NCBI RefSeq assembly: GCF_019195395.1
Contig: NZ_CP078067.1
Coordinates: 496,001 to 560,000 of the forward strand
Origin: Kaistella faecalis
GTDB taxonomy: Bacteria > Bacteroidota > Bacteroidia > Flavobacteriales > Weeksellaceae
Direction: 5' to 3'
DNA length: 64,000 nt
Every line of letters begins with the position of its first letter. Position 1 is the stretch's first letter. Positions 1 to 7,923 of the stretch are shown in pieces. The position numbers and the translations under genes are program-made. The notes beneath the pieces are model-generated. The model searched no databases. It worked only from the letters and a program-made list of their open reading frames with translations, and was not told where the DNA came from.

Positions 1-1075
1 AAAAAAGTTTAAGAACCACAAGACAACCTACTATAATTCCACCGCCGCTGGCTTTCAGGAACATGCTCATATAATCCCTGCGTGACGAGGTAATGTAGTG
101 TGTTCCGGTTTCGGCTGTGTGATTGGTAATCAGGTGAGACATCAGCGTCGTACTGTCTGACACCAAATCGACCAGATTATTCTTATGTGATTTATAATCC
201 AGAATATGGAAAAACAGCTGTTTGGATTTGTGCACAACATCTTCTTCCTCATCAATCACCATCACGTTATGAATATCGCTCATGCGGTTCAGTTGCTGCC
301 TGATTTTGATAAGCGACTGGTTGATTTTGCTGGAAATTCCGTATTTCGCGGAGTTTTTGAAGGCTAGTGTCACGAAATCAAGACATTGCTCCAAATACAC
401 TTTTATCTGCTTATAATGTACATCTTTGGAATTGAGGGTGAAATCAGGATTTTCAGCGTAATTTTCATTAAGTCGGTCGAGTTCATTTTGAAGCGCCAAA
501 AAAGGATTATCGAAATTACGGTATTCAGGAGCCATATTGACAACTTCTACATCCATCGCATTCCCGATCACGCGCCACGCCAGTATATTCATTGAAAAAA
601 GCAGCTCTTTTTTCACTTTAGGCCTTAAAATTAAATCATCAATCCGAAGCAGACGGAAAAACTCACTCAGTTGTTCCTCCGGAAGATTCTGGAAATACTG
701 CAAATCCTTTGTTGGCCGTACAGAAGTGGCATCTACGAGAAACCAAACCGTATTTTCATGTTCCACGGCCGGCAGAATTTTATTCAGCAGTCGTTTTTTA
801 AACTCAGGAAAAAAAGCGTTTTCCGATAAAATATTAGCTTCGGTAAGCGAAAGATTAAAGGGTTTTCCTTCAAAGACATGGTTGATATAGAACGCAAAAT
901 TCTCAGTAACATCGGGATTTGTACGCAGAAAATCAAGAATTTCCTCAAAATCAGACGCACGCAGATTAAGCATCAATTCAGAAAGCGGCTCCAAAGATTT
1001 CGTTTCGTTACGGAAACTGAAATACTTGGAAAGAAGGGTATTAAAATCTGTCTTATTTCTTTTGTATAAAGGCAT
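1..1075 (-). CDS. Gcr-type site-specific recombinase family protein (3' part cut by window edge)
   Basis: The reverse strand is open from an ATG at 1075 (MPLYKRNKTDF) to the window edge, about 358 codons. The visible part is mostly helical and soluble. Near its end come the motif TAETGTHYITSSRRDY and then a Gly-rich hydrophobic stretch (SGGGIIVGCLVVL) that looks like the first membrane segment. This pattern matches the family annotated as site-specific recombinase Gcr (Pfam SpecificRecomb). That name rests on old gonococcal work, and members look like integral membrane proteins, so a true recombinase role is doubtful. A -7 box (TATCTTTG, 1084-1091) sits 8 nt upstream of the ATG. The + strand frames over this gene are shadows. 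Confidence 0.7.
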   Translation of the reverse strand, partial: MPLYKRNKTDFNTLLSKYFSFRNETKSLEPLSELMLNLRASDFEEILDFLRTNPDVTENFAFYINHVFEGKPFNLSLTEANILSENAFFPEFKKRLLNKILPAVEHENTVWFLVDATSVRPTKDLQYFQNLPEEQLSEFFRLLRIDDLILRPKVKKELLFSMNILAWRVIGNAMDVEVVNMAPEYRNFDNPFLALQNELDRLNENYAENPDFTLNSKDVHYKQIKVYLEQCLDFVTLAFKNSAKYGISSKINQSLIKIRQQLNRMSDIHNVMVIDEEEDVVHKSKQLFFHILDYKSHKNNLVDLVSDSTTLMSHLITNHTAETGTHYITSSRRDYMSMFLKASGGGIIVGCLVVLKLF

Positions 1076-1083
1076 ATTCCCTA

Positions 1084-1091
1084 CAAAGATA
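1084..1091 (-). promoter_or_regulatory. Bacteroidota -7 promoter box for the Gcr-type gene
   Basis: TATCTTTG on the minus strand matches TAnnTTTG. It lies just past the mtgA stop and 8 nt from the ATG at 1075, so the mRNA leader would be only a few bases. No clear -33 TTTG is visible. Confidence 0.5.
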
Positions 1092-1093
1092 AT

Positions 1094-1738
1094 TTATTTC
1101 AAACTTACGTTATTCATTTGCCGCATGATCCAGCTGTGTTTCCGCTTGAGGTAAGAAGATGGATTTTTGGGATCATATTTTTTTGGATTAGGCAGGATGG
1201 CGGCAATCCAGGCGGCCTCACTTTTCGTGAGATTTATGGCGCTTTTGTTGAAATAATATTCAGATGCAGCTTCAACTCCAAAAACTCCGCGTCCCATTTC
1301 TATTGAGTTCAGATATCTTTCCAGAATCACGTCTTTGCCCCACACAAGTTCAATGATGAAGGTATAAACGGCTTCCAAACCTTTCCTGATCCAGCTTCTG
1401 CCCTGCCAAAGAAAAATATTTTTAGCAGTCTGCTGGGAAATGGTACTTCCGCCACGCAGTTTTTTGCCCTGTTCATTATGCTTCATTGCTTTTTCAATGG
1501 CTTTATAATCAAAACCTGTATGACTGAAAAAAGCCTGGTCCTCTGAAGCAATTACTGCTTTTTTTACAAGACTGCCCATTTCGTCATAGGATACATAATC
1601 TCTTTTCAGCTTTCCGTACTGAAGCAAACCTCCAATCTGGGTGATCGTAACAGGCGGATTAAAGAATTTACCCCATACAATAAAAAGTATATTCGCGAGA
1701 ATGAGTATAAAGATGAGTTTTTTGATTTTCTTCCACAT
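1094..1738 (-). CDS. mtgA: Monofunctional biosynthetic peptidoglycan transglycosylase
   Basis: GT51 enzyme that polymerises lipid II into glycan strands at the inner membrane. The protein starts MWKKIKKL, with one N-terminal membrane anchor (about residues 6-24). The catalytic segment SEDQAFFSHTGFD carries the GT51 glutamate and is followed by GGSTISQQTAKN and by the RKGLEA...ERYLNSIEMG block. At about 214 residues it is the usual MtgA length and has no transpeptidase domain. The frame is open back to a TTG at 1774, but that codon lies inside a good -7 box (1772-1779), so the ATG at 1738 is preferred. The upstream binding-protein gene ends at 1790, so this promoter overlaps the intergenic gap. 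Confidence 0.92.
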   Translation of the reverse strand: MWKKIKKLIFILILANILFIVWGKFFNPPVTITQIGGLLQYGKLKRDYVSYDEMGSLVKKAVIASEDQAFFSHTGFDYKAIEKAMKHNEQGKKLRGGSTISQQTAKNIFLWQGRSWIRKGLEAVYTFIIELVWGKDVILERYLNSIEMGRGVFGVEAASEYYFNKSAINLTKSEAAWIAAILPNPKKYDPKNPSSYLKRKHSWIMRQMNNVSLK

Positions 1739-1771
1739 AAACTTCGGGTGATGAGCATTATTAATTGCCTG

Positions 1772-1779
1772 CAAAAATA
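1772..1779 (-). promoter_or_regulatory. -7 promoter box for mtgA
   Basis: TATTTTTG on the minus strand, a full match to TAnnTTTG, 33 nt upstream of the mtgA ATG at 1738. It decides the start, because the longer frame would begin inside it. Confidence 0.55.
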
Positions 1780-1789
1780 GAAATATTAA

Positions 1790-2836
1790 TTATTTAAGGG
1801 GCTTCAGGTATGTTAAATTATAATCGGGCAGCAATTCGGGATGAAAAATTTTGATGTAATCTTTCAGAATTAAATCAGAACGGACTACTCCGCTTTCGAA
1901 AAAATCATTCGCACTTCCCTTCTCTTTCCCGCTCACGGTGTAGAGTTTTCCGTGATGATATACATTCATTTTCGTATAATTCGGGTTGATTTGTAATAGT
2001 TCTTTCTTTGTTTTATGGTTTCCCACATTCACCCAAAATTCAGCATTCTGAGATTTCGCAAAAACTTCTTCAAAACTTAAAGGAACTGCTTTCGAACGGG
2101 AGTTTTCAGCGTTAATATATTTAGCATTTGCATCTGCAATCAGTGTTGCTAAATTTGTTTTTCCGCCGGGTAAGAACCATTGGTTTCCGTACATTTCATT
2201 GGCAAGAACAACAGGTTTGTTCTGTGCTTTTTGAGCTAACGTTTTCAGGGAATCATAGGAACTCTGAATCTCTTTAAACCGCACAGCTGAAGCTTTTTCA
2301 GGACCTATAAGTCTTCCGAAAACCATAAGATATTTGGATTTTTCCAAAGGATTCTGCTCCAGATATTCATCCAGAAAAATAATTTCGATTCCGTTTTTTC
2401 TGATGAGATCGTAGGTATTGTCAAAACTTGCAATATAATTCGTGAAGACCGCGTCGGGTTTTAGTGCGATAATTTTTTCGACATCATATTTCTGCTCGTT
2501 TCCGATGTTCTGAATTCTTCCCTCTGAAATGAGACTATGAATTTTCTCCGAATAAACATACTCCGGACTGGAGATTCCGATGATTCTATCTTCTAAACTC
2601 AATTCTGTAAAGTATCCGACCAGACTTGCATTGAGTAACATTACTTTTTTAAAAGGCAGTTTCGAAACAGGAATATTGTAATTAAATTTACCTGATTTTA
2701 ACTTTACAAAATCGCCGTCACTTTTGAATGCGACATTTTCCGAAATTTTTTGCCAGTCGTTTATCGTAAATTTTTCTTCCTTTTTACACGACAAAAGCAG
2801 AAATAGAAATAAAAATGCAAAAAAAGTACGTTTCAT
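1790..2836 (-). CDS. ABC transporter substrate-binding lipoprotein (BtuF/FecB-like)
   Basis: Predicted periplasm-facing lipoprotein of 348 residues. A signal peptide MKRTFFAFLFLFLLLSC ends in the lipobox LLLSC, so the mature N-terminus is Cys17. The body has the features of helical-backbone metal-chelate receptors: an N-terminal lobe with SLEDRIIGISSPEYV, a VEKIIALKPDAVFTN block typical of this fold, a long linking helix, and a C-terminal lobe with NQWFLPGGKTNLATLIADA. The ligand is probably cobalamin, heme or a ferric siderophore and cannot be told from sequence. No permease or ATPase gene is adjacent. It is divergent from tRNA-Arg, and no cobalamin riboswitch is seen in the short upstream gap. 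Confidence 0.8.
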   Translation of the reverse strand: MKRTFFAFLFLFLLLSCKKEEKFTINDWQKISENVAFKSDGDFVKLKSGKFNYNIPVSKLPFKKVMLLNASLVGYFTELSLEDRIIGISSPEYVYSEKIHSLISEGRIQNIGNEQKYDVEKIIALKPDAVFTNYIASFDNTYDLIRKNGIEIIFLDEYLEQNPLEKSKYLMVFGRLIGPEKASAVRFKEIQSSYDSLKTLAQKAQNKPVVLANEMYGNQWFLPGGKTNLATLIADANAKYINAENSRSKAVPLSFEEVFAKSQNAEFWVNVGNHKTKKELLQINPNYTKMNVYHHGKLYTVSGKEKGSANDFFESGVVRSDLILKDYIKIFHPELLPDYNLTYLKPLK

Positions 2837-2839
2837 TTT

Positions 2840-2868
2840 TTGAAAGGAATAAAAAAGTGTTATATTTG
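2840..2868 (+). promoter_or_regulatory. Promoter of tRNA-Arg
   Basis: TTG at 2840-2842 and TATATTTG at 2861-2868 with an 18-nt spacer. This fits the Bacteroidota -33/-7 layout and places the transcription start a few bases before the tRNA at 2883. Confidence 0.65.
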
Positions 2869-2882
2869 CAGACCTAAAAAAA

Positions 2883-2956
2883 GGCCTCGTGGCGCAACTG
2901 AATAGCGCATCTGATTACGGCTCAGAAGGTTACAGGTTTGAATCCTGTCGAGGTCA
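2883..2956 (+). tRNA. tRNA-Arg (anticodon ACG)
   Basis: A full cloverleaf can be drawn. The 7-bp acceptor stem pairs GGCCTCG with CGAGGTC (one G-U) and the D stem is GCGC/GCGC. The anticodon stem is TCTGA/TCAGA with loop TTACGGC, giving anticodon ACG, which is read as ICG in bacteria and decodes CGN codons. The T arm is ACAGG-TTTGAAT-CCTGT and the discriminator base is A. The CCA end is not fully encoded. Confidence 0.95.
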
Positions 2957-2961
2957 CAGAA

Positions 2962-2990
2962 ACCCTGCATTAAGCAGGGTTTTTTATTTT
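2962..2990 (+). terminator. Rho-independent terminator of tRNA-Arg
   Basis: Stem ACCCTGC/GCAGGGT with a short ATTAA-type loop, followed directly by a T run (TTTTTTATTTT). It overlaps the 3' end of prmA on the other strand. Confidence 0.85.
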
Positions 2991-3811
2991 TCCAGAAGCA
3001 GGGAAACCCATTCTTCACGCTGCAGTTTTCTTTTCAGGGTAAGTTTCTGCTCATTACAAACTTCCAGAATATCATCAACATCGAAGAAGCATAATCCCGA
3101 AAGCAGCAGTTGTCCTCCGTTATTTAATATCGAAACGTAGGTAGGAATATCTGAAATAAGGATATTCCGGTTAATATTAGCCAGAATTATATCAAAATTT
3201 TCGGCACCTAAATTATCCGCAGTTCCCTGAGAAATATCAAGATCAACATTGTTTCTTTCTGCGTTTTCCTTCGAATTTTCTACAGACCATTCGTCTATAT
3301 CGATGGCAACGGTTTTTCCTGCGCCCTTCTGCTTTGCGAAAATCGCGAGAACCGAAGTTCCGCAACCCATATCGAGAACGGTTTTGTTTTCGAAATCCAT
3401 ATCGAGCATCTGCTGAATCATAAGATAGGTTGTTGCGTGATGTCCCGTTCCGAAAGACATTTTAGGTTGGATAATAATTTCGTGAGGGAGGTTTTGGTTT
3501 GAATGAAATTCTGCCCGGATGGAAACCTGATTCTCTACATTAATTGGCTCAAAATTCTTTTCCCATTCCTCGTTCCAGTTGATATTGGGCATTTCCTGAT
3601 AGGTGTAGGAAATTTCTACAGCTTCATTTGAAAACATGTTAATTTCCTTAAGTTGTTTTTCATCTAAAAGGTCCTTCTGGATATAAGCCAGAATTCCGTT
3701 GTGTTCCTCCGTAAAACTTTCGAAACCGATTTCGATGAGTTCTGCCATCAGGATTTCGTTCCAGGGCTGGAGTGGTGATATATTAAAGTTGAATTCTAAA
3801 TAATTGTTCAT
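2984..3811 (-). CDS. prmA: Ribosomal protein L11 methyltransferase
   Basis: SAM-dependent class I methyltransferase that methylates ribosomal protein L11. The 275-residue protein has the family's small N-terminal substrate-recognition domain (to about residue 100) and a Rossmann domain with VLDMGCGTSVLAIFA (motif I), AIDIDEWSVENSKENAERN and the catalytic-region motif ILANINRNIL. The preceding block QPKMSFGTGHHATTYLM is diagnostic of PrmA. It is a single gene, convergent with tRNA-Arg, and its C-terminal codons overlap the tRNA terminator. The length is slightly under the E. coli protein, as usual in Bacteroidota. Confidence 0.95.
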   Translation of the reverse strand: MNNYLEFNFNISPLQPWNEILMAELIEIGFESFTEEHNGILAYIQKDLLDEKQLKEINMFSNEAVEISYTYQEMPNINWNEEWEKNFEPINVENQVSIRAEFHSNQNLPHEIIIQPKMSFGTGHHATTYLMIQQMLDMDFENKTVLDMGCGTSVLAIFAKQKGAGKTVAIDIDEWSVENSKENAERNNVDLDISQGTADNLGAENFDIILANINRNILISDIPTYVSILNNGGQLLLSGLCFFDVDDILEVCNEQKLTLKRKLQREEWVSLLLEK

Positions 3812-3885
3812 GGTAAATTTTTTGTAAAAATAACTAATTTCTATTGATAAAGGGAACTGCGCCCCGGATTGAACGGCATGTTTGA

Positions 3886-3926
3886 GCTTTTTTCGGGCGG
3901 CGGCTTCGCCGCCGCCCGAAAAAAGC
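3886..3926. repeat. Perfect 19-bp inverted repeat with a 3-nt loop (bidirectional terminator-like)
   Basis: Arms 3886-3904 and 3908-3926 are exact reverse complements around a TTC loop. Each arm is a GC-rich core (CGGGCGGCGGC) flanked by a run of six T or A. It lies between the 3' end of the glycosyltransferase gene (3958, minus) and the start of prmA (3811, minus). It could stop transcription on either strand. Confidence 0.8.
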
Positions 3927-3957
3927 GAGTAGTGAAAGCCGGAAATGTGCGCCCAAA

Positions 3958-4965
3958 TTAATTCCTGTGAAAATGCGCAGGAAATGCGTCTTCAGGTTTC
4001 TGGCGGAAGATATTGAGCAAAATCCAGGATTTCAGAAAGCCATAGCCGTAAGAGAACATCTGGATATAAGTTGAGATAACCGCGAATGAAGCGATGCTGA
4101 TATTTTTGGTTTTATACAGCGCGTGAAAAAATACGAGCACCGTGTATAAGCCATACATCGCAAGGATAAATCCTTTCTGAAGCAGAAAATATTCGATGAA
4201 TCCCAAAACATAACCAATAAGAAACAGGGATGGAAACGCAAATGAGATTTTCACGTAATTTGGGTGGCGCAGGTTAAGAATAGGTCTTGCACAACCAAAC
4301 TGATAAACCTGCCTGGAGAATTTCCCAAAATCGACGCGCCGCTTATGATAAACCCCGATATCATCAAAAAAAGCCGTGGTAAAACCATTCTCCCAAAGTG
4401 TCATGGAAAGGTCCGGGTCTTCGCCAATTCGCATTTCTGAAAATCCACCCACAGCCTGGAACGCTGATTTTTTGACGCCCATGTTAAAACTTCGCGGCTG
4501 GAATTTGGTGACCGCTTTTTTACTACCTCGGATTCCTCCTGTGGTAAAAACCGAAGTCATAGAATACGAAATCGCTTTCTGCATCAGGTTGAAACCTTTG
4601 TGGGCTTTGTCGGCGCCTCCAAAAGCGTCGCAGGGAATGTCTGTAATATTTTTTTTGATATTTTCGATGTAATCTTTCTCCACGATCACATCGGAATCCA
4701 CAAAAACGAGCCAGTCGTTCTTGGCTCTTCTTGCGCCATAATTCCGCGATAAACCGGGACCGGAATTGTCTTTTCGATAAAACTGGATATTTAAACTTCC
4801 CTTAAAAAGTTCAGTGGTATGTCTTAAATCAATCAGTGAGCCGTCATCTACAATAATCACTTCAAAATCTTTGTCCGTTTGGTGGGACAGTGAATTCAGC
4901 AGCTCGAAAAGTTCGTCTTTCCGGTTGAAAATGGCGATGATTATTGAAATGGTGTGCAATCTCAT
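3958..4965 (-). CDS. Family 2 glycosyltransferase with C-terminal membrane segments
   Basis: Probable inverting GT2 glycosyltransferase, 335 residues. The N-terminal GT-A fold shows SIIIAIFNRKDELFELL, the nucleotide-binding VIIVDDGS, the metal-binding DSD in WLVFVDSDVIV, and the acceptor-site GEDPDLSM (ED motif). After about residue 235 there are two or three hydrophobic segments (FAFPSLFLIGYVLGF; GLYTVLVFFHALY), so the protein is membrane-associated with a cytoplasmic catalytic domain. The acceptor and donor cannot be assigned: no capsule or LPS cluster surrounds it. It ends just before the strong palindrome at 3886-3926. Confidence 0.85.
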   Translation of the reverse strand: MRLHTISIIIAIFNRKDELFELLNSLSHQTDKDFEVIIVDDGSLIDLRHTTELFKGSLNIQFYRKDNSGPGLSRNYGARRAKNDWLVFVDSDVIVEKDYIENIKKNITDIPCDAFGGADKAHKGFNLMQKAISYSMTSVFTTGGIRGSKKAVTKFQPRSFNMGVKKSAFQAVGGFSEMRIGEDPDLSMTLWENGFTTAFFDDIGVYHKRRVDFGKFSRQVYQFGCARPILNLRHPNYVKISFAFPSLFLIGYVLGFIEYFLLQKGFILAMYGLYTVLVFFHALYKTKNISIASFAVISTYIQMFSYGYGFLKSWILLNIFRQKPEDAFPAHFHRN

Positions 4966-5083
4966 TTTTTAAAATGTTCAGTTGCGTCATCGTCCTGTTT
5001 ATCTGGTAATAAACTAATAAGTCGCAAAAAATTAGAAATGATATCTAAAATATTCCAAAACATAAATTCAACTTTATCCTCAC

Positions 5084-6259
5084 TTAACTATCTCCTTCTC
5101 GGCCTTCTAGTTTATGAATTTTCTTTGTTCCTTCATACATTTCAAACTGAAGAAAACGGCATTCCAGTTTTCCGTTGAAGAGTTTGATTCTTCGTGAAGG
5201 TCTTAAACCAACTTTCTTGGCAGCATCCAAATCCGAAGAAATTAACCACGCCAACGTGTTCGGATAATTTTTCTTGAAAGTATCACCGATTTTTTTGTAG
5301 AATTCGTCGTCATGGATTTCAATTCTTTCATCGTAAGGCGGATTGAAAACCATTAAAAGCGGGAATAGTTCTTTCTTAGAATCAAAGAAATCCTGTCTTC
5401 TCACGTCGATAACATCCTCCATTTCGGCAGCTTCTACATTGATGTGAGCAGCGTTAAGCATTTGTGAATCGATGTCGTATCCAACAATTTTTCCTGTAAA
5501 TTCCTTAACTCGGTTTATTCTTACTTCTTTTATTTTCTGAAAAAGTTCAGCATCATAATTTTTCCAGTTCTGGAAAGCAAATTTTTTCCTGAAAATCTGC
5601 GCGGGTAAATCCATTGCAATCATAGCGGCTTCAATGAGTAAAGTTCCGGAACCGCACATAGGGTCAAGAAAATTACCCTTTCCGTCCCAGCCTGCCAGCT
5701 GTAACATTCCGCTGGCCAAAACCTCATTAATTGGAGCTTCACCCTGTTCTTTTCGGTAACCGCGCTTGAATAAAGGATCACCTGCCGAATCTAAAGAGAT
5801 CGTTACCAATTCGCGGTCGATATGCAGATGGAACTTAATATCAGGATCCTGAGTGTCAACATTAGGGCGTTTTCTGTGCTTGAATTTGAAATAATCCACG
5901 ATCGCGTCTTTCATTTTCTGCGACATAAACTGCGAATGTCTGAACCGATCGGAATAAACCGTCGCGTCAATTGCGAAAGTTTGGTCCACATCCATATATT
6001 CATCCCACGGAAAAGCAAAAAGTTTGTCGTAAAAACGGCTTTCGTCCCAGGCTTTAAAGGTAAGCACAGGTATCATAATTTTAAGCGCAGTTCTCGCGGA
6101 GTAATTGATTTTATATAGAAAACCAAGATCACCTTCGCAGTTTACCGCACGGTTTTTAATTTCCACGTTCGTACCGCCGAGTTTCTTGATTTCCTCTGCC
6201 AAAACTTCTTCTAATCCGAAAAACGTTTTGATCTGTATCTTTAAATTTTCTGTATCCAT
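5084..6259 (-). CDS. THUMP-domain class I SAM-dependent RNA methyltransferase (RlmL/YpsC-like)
   Basis: Predicted rRNA N2-guanine methyltransferase of 391 residues. The N-terminal part (about 1-160) is the ferredoxin-like/THUMP RNA-binding module. The middle has SAGDPLFKRGYR and FLDPMCGSGTLLIEAAM (SAM motif I), then VGYDIDSQMLNAA. The catalytic motif IV is VFNPPYDERI, the NPPY type used for exocyclic amine methylation. It matches the N-terminal half of E. coli RlmL and stand-alone YpsC-type enzymes; the C-terminal RlmK half is absent, as expected for this subfamily. The terminal GREGDS tail is not conserved in my memory of the family. Confidence 0.88.
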   Translation of the reverse strand: MDTENLKIQIKTFFGLEEVLAEEIKKLGGTNVEIKNRAVNCEGDLGFLYKINYSARTALKIMIPVLTFKAWDESRFYDKLFAFPWDEYMDVDQTFAIDATVYSDRFRHSQFMSQKMKDAIVDYFKFKHRKRPNVDTQDPDIKFHLHIDRELVTISLDSAGDPLFKRGYRKEQGEAPINEVLASGMLQLAGWDGKGNFLDPMCGSGTLLIEAAMIAMDLPAQIFRKKFAFQNWKNYDAELFQKIKEVRINRVKEFTGKIVGYDIDSQMLNAAHINVEAAEMEDVIDVRRQDFFDSKKELFPLLMVFNPPYDERIEIHDDEFYKKIGDTFKKNYPNTLAWLISSDLDAAKKVGLRPSRRIKLFNGKLECRFLQFEMYEGTKKIHKLEGREGDS

Positions 6260-6381
6260 ATTTATTTGAGCTCTGCTTTTACAAAGTTTATCTTTAAAAC
6301 TTCAGTCCGAAATGAAAGACACGGACAGTGTTTAAAAAAAGAAATCTTTTTGATTTGTAGCTAGCGAACTGCAAATTTAGT

Positions 6382-6389
6382 TATTTTTG
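6382..6389 (+). promoter_or_regulatory. -7 promoter box directly upstream of the 6394 ATG (leaderless start likely)
   Basis: TATTTTTG is followed by only four bases (CACA... read as CACA then ATG at 6394 after the box). In Bacteroidota the start of transcription lies about five bases after this box, so mRNA would begin at or next to the start codon. Confidence 0.55.
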
Positions 6390-6393
6390 CACA

Positions 6394-7131
6394 ATGGCAT
6401 GGTTTGAAACATGGTTTAATACCCCTTATTATCACATTCTTTACAAGGATAGAAATTTCGAAGAAGCAGAGAACTTCATCACATTGCTAATCAATGATTT
6501 GCAGATACCCGAACACTCAAAAATTATTGATTTAGCTTGCGGAAAGGGACGACATTCTGTATTTCTGAACAAAATGGGATTTGAAGTTTTAGGTTTGGAT
6601 CTGTCTGAAGAAAGCATTGCGCAGAACATCGATTTCGAAAATAATTCCCTGAAATTTAAGGTTCACGATATGCGAAACCCCATTTTTCCGGAAGTCTCGA
6701 AAGTGAAAGTTGATGCGGTTTTCAATCTTTTCACAAGTTTCGGATATTTCGAGAGTGACGTTGAAGACAAGAAAATTTTTCAATCTGTAAGTGAGGCACT
6801 TAATGCCGACGGTTTTTTTGTTCTGGACTTTCTGAACGAACAGTGGGTGAAAAACACTTTGATCCCGGAGGCAGTAATTACAAAAGCAGACATCGACTTT
6901 CATATTTCAAAAAGAATTGAAGACCACCACGTTATTAAAGATATTATTTTTAAAGATCAGGGCGAGGATTTTCATTTTTTCGAGAAGGTTAAACTTCATA
7001 CATTAGAGGAAATTGGCGCTTATGCGGAAGAATTTGGATTTCAGCGCATAAAAATTTACGGGGATTATAACCTGGGAACTTTCGATTTACAAAAATCGCC
7101 CAGATGCATTAATGTATTCCGGAAGATTTAA
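6394..7131 (+). CDS. Class I SAM-dependent methyltransferase, substrate unknown
   Basis: A 245-residue small-molecule-type methyltransferase. Motif I is IIDLACGKGRHSVFLNKMG, followed by VLGLDLSEESIAQN and the motif IV region VDAVFNLFTSFGYFE. This order is typical of methyltransferase-25/11 proteins. The N-terminus MAWFETWFNTPYYHILY is a signature of a conserved Bacteroidota subgroup with no assigned substrate. The promoter box ends four bases before the ATG. The gene is followed after 42 nt by a ZIP transporter on the same strand, so the two may be cotranscribed. Confidence 0.85.
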   Translation: MAWFETWFNTPYYHILYKDRNFEEAENFITLLINDLQIPEHSKIIDLACGKGRHSVFLNKMGFEVLGLDLSEESIAQNIDFENNSLKFKVHDMRNPIFPEVSKVKVDAVFNLFTSFGYFESDVEDKKIFQSVSEALNADGFFVLDFLNEQWVKNTLIPEAVITKADIDFHISKRIEDHHVIKDIIFKDQGEDFHFFEKVKLHTLEEIGAYAEEFGFQRIKIYGDYNLGTFDLQKSPRCINVFRKI

Positions 7132-7173
7132 AACTAACCTCAACCGGTAAAACCATAAAAACCTTATAGATTT

Positions 7174-7866
7174 ATGATCATATTTCTCTTAATACTTAGT
7201 GTTCTGGCGGGAGTATTTCTCGGAAAATATTTTGGAGCACAACAGAAATTCGCGAAAAATCTTTTGATTTTAAGTGCAGGTTTTTTAATAACAATCTGTC
7301 TGAACGACGTTTTCCCAGAAGTTTATGCAGAAGCAAATCCGAATATCGGAATCTTTGTAATCGCCGGTGTTTTGCTACAAATGCTGCTTGAAAATCTAAC
7401 GAAAGGGTTTGAACACGGGCACTTTCACCACCACCACGAAGAGAAAAATATTTTACCAGCCGCTCTGATGATCGGGATGTTTATTCATGCTTTTCTGGAA
7501 GGAATTCCGCTCGCAAATGAAACCGATGTTTTCAATCCTTATTTAATGGGCATTCTGTTTCACAACCTTCCGATTTCGTTTGTTTTAGGGGCTTTTCTAA
7601 TTCAGAAACAGAAGTTTACGACCACATCGTGGCTCATCATTGCTTGTTTTGCAATTGCATCACCACTGGGATTAATTACCGGAAACTACTTTAATCCTGA
7701 TTACAAAGTTTATTTTCTGGCGCTGGTAGGGGGTATATTCCTCCACATTTCGTCGGTAATTATTTTCGAAAGCAATAAGAATCACAATATCGACTGGAGT
7801 AAGATTTTGATGGTGATTTGCGGCGTAATTTTAGCGCTGGTGGGACATTTGTTCCATGACCATTAA
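7174..7866 (+). CDS. ZIP family metal transporter
   Basis: Inner-membrane divalent metal transporter of 230 residues, about eight hydrophobic segments. A cytoplasmic His-rich loop (HGHFHHHHEE) lies after the third helix, and the metal-site helices read MFIHAFLEGIPL and ILFHNLPISFVLGA, the two conserved ZIP motifs with the H...E and H.N.P residues. Family knowledge points to zinc, possibly iron or manganese, import or efflux. No Zur-like operator is seen. It lies 42 nt after the methyltransferase gene, in a probable two-gene unit, and is convergent with the FadL-like gene. Confidence 0.9.
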   Translation: MIIFLLILSVLAGVFLGKYFGAQQKFAKNLLILSAGFLITICLNDVFPEVYAEANPNIGIFVIAGVLLQMLLENLTKGFEHGHFHHHHEEKNILPAALMIGMFIHAFLEGIPLANETDVFNPYLMGILFHNLPISFVLGAFLIQKQKFTTTSWLIIACFAIASPLGLITGNYFNPDYKVYFLALVGGIFLHISSVIIFESNKNHNIDWSKILMVICGVILALVGHLFHDH

Positions 7867-7895
7867 TAAAAAGGCTCCGGATTTCTCCGAAGCCT
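7866..7895 (-). terminator. Terminator for the FadL-like gene
   Basis: Arms 7872-7881 and 7886-7895 (AGGCTCCGGA/TCCGAAGCCT, one mismatch) with a 4-nt loop. Read on the minus strand the hairpin is followed by a T run (TTTTTATT). It serves the minus-strand gene ending at 7924. Confidence 0.75.
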
Positions 7896-7923
7896 CCCAT
7901 CATTATTTCACTTAATTCTGGAA

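Noticed and set aside
386-1069. Three + strand open frames at the window start
   Set aside because: They lie antisense to a continuous minus-strand coding frame with strong protein character (Gcr-type family).
2837-2882. Cobalamin riboswitch upstream of the BtuF-like lipoprotein
   Set aside because: The gap is too short and has no B12-box-like sequence; it is used by the tRNA promoter.
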